Origin: Halomonas sp. 'Soap Lake #6'
GTDB taxonomy: Bacteria > Pseudomonadota > Gammaproteobacteria > Pseudomonadales > Halomonadaceae
Reading direction: 5' to 3'
DNA length: 64,000 bases
Assembly (NCBI RefSeq): GCF_003031405.1
Contig: NZ_CP020469.1
Coordinates: forward strand, 1,736,001 to 1,800,000
Positions 57,891 to 64,000 of this stretch are shown in pieces (positions within the stretch are counted from its first letter, which is position 1; each line of letters starts with the position of its first letter). Made by a program: the position numbers and the translations under genes. The notes beneath the pieces were generated by a model. The model was given only the letters and a program-made list of their open reading frames with translations. It was not told the origin of the DNA and ran no database searches.

Positions 57891-58477
57891 ATTTTATCCC
57901 CCGCTATATTGTTGTTATTCAATGAGGCATCCAGCACCATGTTATGCACTGGGTATAGGGTATAAACCAAGGTGATTGTAGTGATCTCCTCCGGCAGATC
58001 TCGCGCCAGCTGGAAAACCAGCGGGATAGTTAAACGCTCATCACCTTGCAATAACTGTTCTTGAAAACAGAAGCAACTCACTTTGCGCAAATGACTTGTT
58101 GCGCTTGAGGGTGAAACGCTAGGAATAGCCCTGCCCCAGCTCTTCTGCTGACTGTTGTTGGTAAACGTAAAGTCAACCTCTGCAGTTTGCCCTGGATGCA
58201 CCCGCATTTGGCGCGTAGCGACACTCATTTGCCATGGCAGGCCAGCGCTACCCCGCGTTATAAATTGCACCGTAATATAACGAGATTGATCCACTTCCTC
58301 ATGGATAATCGCCTGCGCAGTTGTGTCCACCTTGCCGTTAAGACCTGTAATGCGGCAGAAGACGTCGTAAAGGGGTACCAGCGCAAACGCAAACGCAAAC
58401 ATACCAATTAGTGCCGCTGTAGAACGGATCACCGTTCGCCTTACGCCAGCAGCTCTGACAGCTTCATACTCAGACAT
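57887..58477 (-). CDS. ctaG: Cytochrome c oxidase assembly factor CtaG (Cox11, CuB insertion)
   Basis: A 196-residue protein with one N-terminal helix (TVIRSTAALIGMFAFAFALVPLYDVFCRITGLNG). An extracytoplasmic beta domain with the copper motif CFCFQEQ follows. It inserts CuB into subunit I. It lies between coxA and coxC as in many proteobacteria. Confidence 0.92.
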   Translation of the reverse strand: MSEYEAVRAAGVRRTVIRSTAALIGMFAFAFALVPLYDVFCRITGLNGKVDTTAQAIIHEEVDQSRYITVQFITRGSAGLPWQMSVATRQMRVHPGQTAEVDFTFTNNSQQKSWGRAIPSVSPSSATSHLRKVSCFCFQEQLLQGDERLTIPLVFQLARDLPEEITTITLVYTLYPVHNMVLDASLNNNNIAGDKI

Positions 58478-58509
58478 AACGCCTCCTTGCCGTTGCGACT
58501 AGGAATGCC

Positions 58510-60153
58510 TTAATCACCGTGATGGCTACGATGAAAGACAGGTGGTGTTTCAAAAGTATGCAATGGCGCGGGGCTAGGCACGCTCCACTCGAGATCTTCC
58601 GCGCCCTCCCAAGCCTGTGCTGGTGCTTTTTTGCCTCCTCTTACACAAAGCACTATCACTAGTACGAAAATCAGCTGCGATATTCCGAAGAAGAAGGCAC
58701 CAATACTTGAAACCAGATTAAAGTCTGCAAACTGGAGCGCATAATCAGGAATACGGCGAGGCATACCCGCCAAGCCCGCAAAATGCATTGGGAAAAATGT
58801 TAAGTTCACACCGACAATCGAGCACCAGAAATGGCATTGTGCAAGGCGCTCATTCGGATAATGGCCTGTCCACTTAGGTAGCCAATAATAAACCCCAGCC
58901 ATGATCGCAAAAATCGCCCCTGGTACTAATACATAGTGGAAATGAGCAACCACAAAATATGTATCGTGATATTGAAAATCAGCAGGTGCTATTGCCAACA
59001 TTAGGCCGGAAAAGCCACCAATCGTGAATAAAACTACAAAAGCAAGTGCGAACAGCATAGGCGGTTCAAAACTTATTGAGCCGCGAAACAGTGTGGTAAC
59101 CCAGTTAAAGACTTTGACCCCGGTCGGCACTGCAATAAGCATAGTGGAATACATGAAAAACAGTTCTGCAGCCAGTGGCAAGCCAACAACAAACATATGG
59201 TGCGCCCAGACTAAAAAAGACAGTAGCGCGATGGCTGCGGTGGCATAAACCATGGAGGCATAGCCAAATAAACGCTTACGGGCAAAAGTAGGGATAATAG
59301 CTGAAACGATACCAAACGCCGGTAAAATCATGATGTAAACTTCTGGATGACCAAAAAACCAGAACAAATGCTGGAACAGCACCGGATCACCACCACCCGC
59401 CGCATCAAAGAAGCTAGTGCCAAAGTTTATATCCATCAGCATCATAGTGATGACGCCTGCTAGCACAGGCATTACTGCAATTAGCAAGAAAGCAGTAATA
59501 AGCCAGGTCCAAACAAATAGCGGCATGTCCATCATCCGCATGCCAGGTGCTCGCATATTAAGAATCGTCGCAACAATGTTGATGGCACCCAATATTGAGC
59601 TCACACCAGCAATGTGAAGGGCAAGAATAAAAAACGTTGTTGAGGGTGGCGCATAAGTAGTAGAGAGCGGCGCATAAAATGTCCATCCAAAATTAGGCCC
59701 GCCTCCCGGCATAAATAGCGTTGAAAGCAGCAATGTAAAGGCAACCGGCAGCAACCAAAAACTAAAATTATTGAGCCTTGGTAAAGCCATATCTGGCGCG
59801 CCAATCTGAAGCGGTATCATCCAGTTGGCCAAGCCGGTAAAAGCAGGCATAACCGCTGCAAACACCATGATTAAGCCATGCATGGTGGTCATTTGGTTAA
59901 AAAACTCAGGCTCGATCAGCTGTAACCCCGGTTGAAACAGCTCAGCTCTTACCACTAGCGCGAAAATGCCGCCGATAAAGAACATGATCAGGGAAAAGAT
60001 CAGGTATAAAGATCCAATTTCTTTGTGGTTAGTGGTGAGTAGCCAGCGCATTAGCCCCTTAGGACTTGCATGGTGAGCATGATCTGCTTGACCATCAGCT
60101 GCTGCCGTGGTGCTGTGCTGTAGTGGGTGTTGAGGGGGTAGTTTGGGCGCCAT
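58510..60153 (-). CDS. coxA: Cytochrome c oxidase subunit I
   Basis: A 547-residue heme-copper oxidase core with about 12 helices. Visible residues include the heme a ligand (MTTMHGLIMVFAAVM) and the CuB/YH motif (HLFWFFGHPEVYIMILPAFGIVS). HH (AHHMFVVG) and the heme a/a3 ligands (HDTYFVVAHFHYVL) also appear. The conserved K- and D-channel layout suggests an A-type oxidase. Confidence 0.96.
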   Translation of the reverse strand: MAPKLPPQHPLQHSTTAAADGQADHAHHASPKGLMRWLLTTNHKEIGSLYLIFSLIMFFIGGIFALVVRAELFQPGLQLIEPEFFNQMTTMHGLIMVFAAVMPAFTGLANWMIPLQIGAPDMALPRLNNFSFWLLPVAFTLLLSTLFMPGGGPNFGWTFYAPLSTTYAPPSTTFFILALHIAGVSSILGAINIVATILNMRAPGMRMMDMPLFVWTWLITAFLLIAVMPVLAGVITMMLMDINFGTSFFDAAGGGDPVLFQHLFWFFGHPEVYIMILPAFGIVSAIIPTFARKRLFGYASMVYATAAIALLSFLVWAHHMFVVGLPLAAELFFMYSTMLIAVPTGVKVFNWVTTLFRGSISFEPPMLFALAFVVLFTIGGFSGLMLAIAPADFQYHDTYFVVAHFHYVLVPGAIFAIMAGVYYWLPKWTGHYPNERLAQCHFWCSIVGVNLTFFPMHFAGLAGMPRRIPDYALQFADFNLVSSIGAFFFGISQLIFVLVIVLCVRGGKKAPAQAWEGAEDLEWSVPSPAPLHTFETPPVFHRSHHGD

Positions 60154-60207
60154 AAATCTCTCCGCCTGACTTATTTATTGTGGTAATCGGCTAACACGCC
60201 TACGAAA

Positions 60208-61323
60208 CTACTGGACAATTTTTTCTGCGATACTTGCGGGCTGAACGGCATCTCCAGTGTCGCCCCCCCAAGCGTTACGCGTATAGGTCACAACAGCAGC
60301 GATCTCAACAGGGTTTAACGTACTGCGAAACGCTGGCATAGCAGTACCGGACACACCGTTAACAATTCGATCTATATGCCAGTCCAAATCATCAATTAGC
60401 TGAGCATTATTGGCTAATGCTGGGAAAGCAGGCGGTGCCCCTTGGCCCTCAGCCTGATGGCAAGAAGAACAAATTGCACGGTACACCGACTCTCCCCGAG
60501 CCATCAGTTCATCAAGCTCCCACTCCCTATCTACTCCCATCGCTTCCTGTTCCGCTGCCTCTTTGCGTTCAGCGAGCCATATTTCAAATTCCTCTTCTTC
60601 CACAGCGTGCACAACGATGGGCATAAATCCATGATTGACACCACACAGCTCTGCACACTGACCACGGTAAATACCGGGTTCATTAATTTGCACCCAGTTT
60701 TCGTTAATAAATCCAGGAATCGTGTCCTGCTTAACCGCGAAATCAGGCACCCACCAAGAATGGATAACGTCATCAGAGGTCATCAGGAACCGTATTTTGC
60801 GATTAATGGGCAACACTAAGGGCTCATCCACCTCTAACAGGTAGTGTTCGCCACGATCAGCTTCTCCCCGAATCTGCTCCCAGGGAGTGCTCATATTTGA
60901 GTTGAAAGCAACATCTTCACCAAGATATTCATAACGCCAGCGCCACTGTTGGCCAATGATCATGACATCTAAGTCAGCCTCTGATGTGTCGTACATGTTT
61001 TTTAGAGTAGCTGTCGCCGGTACCGCCATGCCGACTAAAATCAACACGGGAATAACCGTCCAAAGTACCTCTACAGAGGTATGCTCATGGAACTCCGCTG
61101 CTTTAGCTCCTTTTGAGTGCCTGTAGCGAAACAGCGAATAGAACATCACACCAAAGACTAACAAGCCAATGACAACGCACACCCAAAAAATAGTCATGTG
61201 CAGCCCGTATATATCGCGACTGATATCAGTCACACCGACGGGCATATTCCAACCATTAGCCTGCGCTTGATTAGCACCGGCAATAACACAAGCGGGCAGC
61301 AGCCATTGCCACAGTGATCGCAT
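60208..61323 (-). CDS. coxB: Cytochrome c oxidase subunit II fused to a C-terminal cytochrome c domain
   Basis: A 371-residue protein. A signal peptide (residues 1-23) precedes two helices. The CuA ligands are H188 (DVIHSWW), C223, C227, H231 and M234 (GQCAELCGVNHGFMP). The C-terminal extension has a heme c site CSSCH (285-289) with a Met ligand (TAMPAF). This makes a caa3-type subunit able to accept electrons through its own heme c. The start at 61323 has GAGGAG about 9 bases upstream; 10 codons upstream are less likely. Confidence 0.93.
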   Translation of the reverse strand: MRSLWQWLLPACVIAGANQAQANGWNMPVGVTDISRDIYGLHMTIFWVCVVIGLLVFGVMFYSLFRYRHSKGAKAAEFHEHTSVEVLWTVIPVLILVGMAVPATATLKNMYDTSEADLDVMIIGQQWRWRYEYLGEDVAFNSNMSTPWEQIRGEADRGEHYLLEVDEPLVLPINRKIRFLMTSDDVIHSWWVPDFAVKQDTIPGFINENWVQINEPGIYRGQCAELCGVNHGFMPIVVHAVEEEEFEIWLAERKEAAEQEAMGVDREWELDELMARGESVYRAICSSCHQAEGQGAPPAFPALANNAQLIDDLDWHIDRIVNGVSGTAMPAFRSTLNPVEIAAVVTYTRNAWGGDTGDAVQPASIAEKIVQ

Positions 61324-61448
61324 AGAGGTCTCCTCTATTATTGTTGTTATCACACACCTGTTTACTAGGGTGAGATCAGATCATAGGCATCAGTATAGAA
61401 AACATGTGCCGTACGTCACGAATAACCTTACTAAAACTGTCAACGCTT

Positions 61449-61622
61449 TCAGCCTGCTGCAATGTTTGCCACCAAAACGAGTATTAGCACAAAAATAAGC
61501 GTCACAAGAATAGCGGCTACAATGAACCCCATAGGTTTTTCGCTAGAGAAATCTTGCTGCCGTTTGCGGTCCTTTTGAACACCGATGAGCGCTGCGAGCA
61601 CAGATTGAATGATCGACCACAT
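61449..61622 (-). CDS. DUF2970-like small membrane protein
   Basis: A 57-residue protein (MWSIIQSVLAALIGVQKDRK then FSSEKPMGFIVAAILVTLIF) with one C-terminal helix. It matches the DUF2970 pattern of short proteins near cox genes. It was too short for automatic listing. GGGAG lies 8 bases upstream of the ATG. It is upstream of coxB on the same strand, so it may be the first gene of that operon. Function unknown. Confidence 0.72.
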   Translation of the reverse strand: MWSIIQSVLAALIGVQKDRKRQQDFSSEKPMGFIVAAILVTLIFVLILVLVANIAAG

Positions 61623-61690
61623 AGGCTTTACTCCCTAGAGATAAAAGGTTTCATCACAAAATCGATCACCCTGACATGTACATGATCCAT

Positions 61691-61748
61691 ATACATAGCA
61701 CTAGGCTATACATAGTACTAAGCTACAAGCTACACACAGTACTAAGCT
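61691..61748. repeat. Imperfect 17-bp tandem repeat upstream of the 61815 gene
   Basis: Three 17-bp units (61691-61707, 61708-61724, 61732-61748) with consensus ATACATAGTACTAAGCT, and a 7-bp partial unit between the second and third. They sit in the AT-rich leader region ahead of the 61815 gene. Function unknown; replication slippage is the simplest origin. Confidence 0.75.
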
Positions 61749-61814
61749 ATAGTTTTAATAGGCTGTCTTATCAATCATGCTGCTCAGCTTTGACCCTCTA
61801 ACAGGAGTCCGATA

Positions 61815-62174
61815 ATGGTTATCCCAGATAAAACACCATCTCTATCATGGGCTGATGCAAGCCAGCCTATGCAGGCTTGGTGGCAACAATACTGTCTCAT
61901 AAGCACAATGCCGTTGGTTCGCCTTCAAGTCACTTGGCTGGAAAACATCACCCAAGCCATCCAGATGGAAGTACAGCTTTTTCAAGCCATTGCAAAAAGC
62001 AGTGAAAAGTTGACCTTATGCCTGACTGAAAGCGCCTATTCCTGTAACGCGGCCGAGCTGACAGAGCACTACCAAGAAATGGTCAAGACACTTACCGATG
62101 CCAACATAGAACGCCTCGCGAAGGTTTCTCAGCTTTCTCACGAGTTTCGGCGTTGCCTTTGGGAGGAAATCTAA
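61815..62174 (+). CDS. Hypothetical helical protein, possibly phasin-like
   Basis: A 119-residue protein, mostly amphipathic helix, with an aromatic start (WADASQPMQAWWQQY) and the block WLENITQAIQMEVQLFQAIA. The layout recalls phasins that coat polyhydroxyalkanoate granules, which Halomonas makes. It is short and lacks a motif I can name, so this is a weak suggestion. AACAGGAG-like sequence precedes the ATG. No pha genes are adjacent. Confidence 0.55.
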   Translation: MVIPDKTPSLSWADASQPMQAWWQQYCLISTMPLVRLQVTWLENITQAIQMEVQLFQAIAKSSEKLTLCLTESAYSCNAAELTEHYQEMVKTLTDANIERLAKVSQLSHEFRRCLWEEI

Positions 62175-62262
62175 CAATTTACAAGCAAGCGTCTTGCGCT
62201 CTATAGTGCCGCCCACCGTTTGCTTCAAAAAGAAGCAGCAATGCTTGGTTATGGAGCCAGAT

Positions 62263-62475
62263 ATGTACAATTGTTTTAAATCACGTTTACTCCCCCTTTC
62301 TGTAGCTCTTGGATTACTGCTGTCTTTATCCGCTTGTACCACGTACACATGGCCAGACGGCTCTCAGGAAACAGTGCTCGGCGTTGTTCCTGAAGATGAC
62401 AATCAACGCTATGAGGAGCGGCAAGCTCAAGGAGTTCGCTATCGCTTACCTGATGATATTCCTGAGACACACTAA
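62263..62475 (+). CDS. Small hypothetical lipoprotein
   Basis: A 70-residue protein with a signal and lipobox (LGLLLSLSAC, Cys about residue 25) and a short polar tail (YTWPDGSQETVLGVVPEDDN). I use the ATG at 62263, which has GGAG 6 bases upstream; the ATG at 62251 is possible. No family recognised. Confidence 0.65.
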   Translation: MYNCFKSRLLPLSVALGLLLSLSACTTYTWPDGSQETVLGVVPEDDNQRYEERQAQGVRYRLPDDIPETH

Positions 62476-62589
62476 ACCTAATAAGTTTTTCATATCTCTA
62501 TCAATTAGCTCTCACCTTGCTCCCAATCACTGCTATGCAGCATAAATACTCTTATACTGCTTGCGTTGATTAATCTAAGGGGGCATGGA

Positions 62590-64000
62590 ATGGCCAGAAC
62601 ACTACTAGCTAGCGACCCAGCCACTGCATGGCATAGTACAGATGCAGAGGCTGCGTTATCGACGCTTACATCGAGTTCAACGGGTTTATCCAGCCAAGAG
62701 GCTGAATCTAGGCTAAAAGTATATGGACCAAACCAACTGCAACAGGAGCAGGCTAGATCCTGGTACCGACGCTTCTTTGATCAATTCAATAACATACTGA
62801 TTTTTATTCTAATCATCGCAGCAGTTGCAAGCGCTATGCTAGGCCACCACCTGGATGCAGCGGCCATTCTTGGTGTCGTGGTGATCATTGCATTAATTGG
62901 GTTTATTCAAGAAGGAAAAGCAGAGCAAGCTATTCAAAGCATACGCAACATGCTTTCCCCTCAGGCGACAGTGCTACGCAACGGCCAGCGCACTGTCGTT
63001 GATGCTGAGACCATTGTTCCTGGCGATATTGTGCTTGTTGAAAGTGGTGACCGCGTTCCTGCCGACTTACGCTTAATTGAAGTAAAGCGTTTTTGCACCG
63101 ATGAGGCGGCGCTTACCGGTGAGTCCATTCCGGTGGATAAAAAAACTGACACTGTATCGGCTAATGCTGATTTAGCCGAACGCAGCTCTATTGCTTACGC
63201 CAGCACTATTGTTGTCCAAGGCACCGCCAAAGGATTAGTGGTGGCAACGGGCACGCAAACAGAGATTGGCAAAATTTCTGAACTGGTACGCGGTGTCGAA
63301 CAGCTTAAAACCCCTTTGTTACGCCAGCTTGACCGCGCCGGAAGCATGCTAGCATTGTTTATCTTAGGGGCTGCTGTACTCACTGCGGCGGTAGGCAGCA
63401 TATTCCATAACCAGCCAATCGATGAGATGTTCATGGCTGCCGTAGGCTTAGCGGTGGCAGCCATCCCTGAAGGTTTACCGGCCATAGTGACAATTAGCCT
63501 TGCCCTTGGCGTACAGCGTATGGCAAAACGCAAAGCAATTATTAGACGCCTTCCAGCGGTGGAAACGCTTGGCTCAATTTCAACTATTTTTTCCGATAAA
63601 ACTGGCACGCTGACACGCAATGAAATGACCGCCACGGCTATTTGGCTAAGTGACGCTCGCTACGCTGTCGATGGCATTGGCTTTAATCCCGTAGGTAGTA
63701 TTCGTCAAATCGACTCTAACCTAAAATCACAGACTCCCCCAATTACCACCGACGACCATCCTGCACTAAACCATTTTCTCAAAGCAGCTGCACTTTGTAA
63801 CGATGCCGAGCTAGCCCACAATGGGGAATCACACCATATCGTCGGTGACCCAACAGAAGGCGCTTTGATCACTGCGGCCGCCAAAGCAGGCCTTGATATC
63901 CAAACTCTTCGCCAGAGCCACCCTCGCCTCGATGCTATCCCCTTCGAGTCTGAGCATAAATACATGGCGACGGTTAACGAGATTGTTGGTGAGCATAAAA
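62590..64000 (+). CDS. P2-type cation-transporting ATPase (3' partial)
   Basis: The frame runs off the window end after about 470 residues. It has an N-terminal cation ATPase domain, the TGES loop (CTDEAALTGESIPVDKKT), PEGLPAI in helix 4 and the phosphorylation site DKTGTLT (Asp336, 63595). GDPTEGAL lies in the nucleotide domain. PEGLP is typical of SERCA/PMR1-like Ca or Na/K-type pumps, so Ca2+ or Na+ export is likely. AAGGGGG lies upstream. Confidence 0.9.
   Translation, partial: MARTLLASDPATAWHSTDAEAALSTLTSSSTGLSSQEAESRLKVYGPNQLQQEQARSWYRRFFDQFNNILIFILIIAAVASAMLGHHLDAAAILGVVVIIALIGFIQEGKAEQAIQSIRNMLSPQATVLRNGQRTVVDAETIVPGDIVLVESGDRVPADLRLIEVKRFCTDEAALTGESIPVDKKTDTVSANADLAERSSIAYASTIVVQGTAKGLVVATGTQTEIGKISELVRGVEQLKTPLLRQLDRAGSMLALFILGAAVLTAAVGSIFHNQPIDEMFMAAVGLAVAAIPEGLPAIVTISLALGVQRMAKRKAIIRRLPAVETLGSISTIFSDKTGTLTRNEMTATAIWLSDARYAVDGIGFNPVGSIRQIDSNLKSQTPPITTDDHPALNHFLKAAALCNDAELAHNGESHHIVGDPTEGALITAAAKAGLDIQTLRQSHPRLDAIPFESEHKYMATVNEIVGEHK

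Overview
The window looks like a chromosomal segment of a moderately halophilic gammaproteobacterium, most likely of the Halomonadaceae (Halomonas/Vreelandella group). This is inferred from classic gammaproteobacterial gene orders (tig-clpP-clpX-lon-hupB-ppiD and thrS-infC-rpmI-rplT-pheS-pheT-ihfA), a Pseudomonas/Halomonas-style aa3 oxidase cluster, several osmolyte and organic-acid transporters, and a moderate GC content judged by eye. I found no rRNA, tRNA, IS element, prophage or CRISPR array.

Layout. 1-5516: YejABEF-type peptide ABC importer (yejA cut by the window edge). 5673-9820: rsuA, a YafV-like amidase, rarD and a chemotaxis receptor. 10042-15211: a SulP anion transporter and a TAXI-type TRAP transporter. 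15296-17709: an intact acyl-CoA ligase surrounded by three damaged genes (a frameshifted small ORF, an internally deleted acyl-CoA dehydrogenase and an internally deleted IclR-type regulator). 17796-21272: an MCE/Mla-type lipid transporter with a STAS-fused permease. 21258-26611 (minus): a branched-chain 2-oxoacid dehydrogenase operon (E1alpha, E1beta, E2) with a Ser/Thr kinase-like gene directly after E2. 26742-30581 (minus): a YehZYXW-type osmolyte ABC importer. 30682-35207: cysS, glnS, ppiB and lpxH. 35326-43827 (minus): ppiD, hupB, lon, clpX, clpP, tig. 44055-45236: a membrane protein, a flavodoxin and a DUF2788 protein. 45464-52585 (minus): ihfA, pheT, pheS, rplT, rpmI, infC, thrS. 52804-54457: an OmpA-like lipoprotein and a DUF2489 protein. 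54549-61622: a cytochrome c oxidase cluster with assembly factors. 61815-64000: two small genes and the start of a P2-type cation ATPase.

Most of the window is housekeeping. The most informative details are regulatory or concern gene decay. A perfect 7-bp stem with a 7-nt loop just upstream of thrS copies the anticodon arm of tRNA-Thr(GGU). infC is best read from an ATC start whose Shine-Dalgarno overlaps the thrS stop. A strong terminator lies between rplT and pheS. The kinase gene follows the branched-chain dehydrogenase genes, whose E1alpha keeps the serine loop phosphorylated in the mammalian enzyme. A small gene runs antisense inside the cox cluster and shares start-codon bases with SURF1. 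I did not find a clear candidate for a wholly new multi-gene system; the kinase-dehydrogenase pairing is the best lead.
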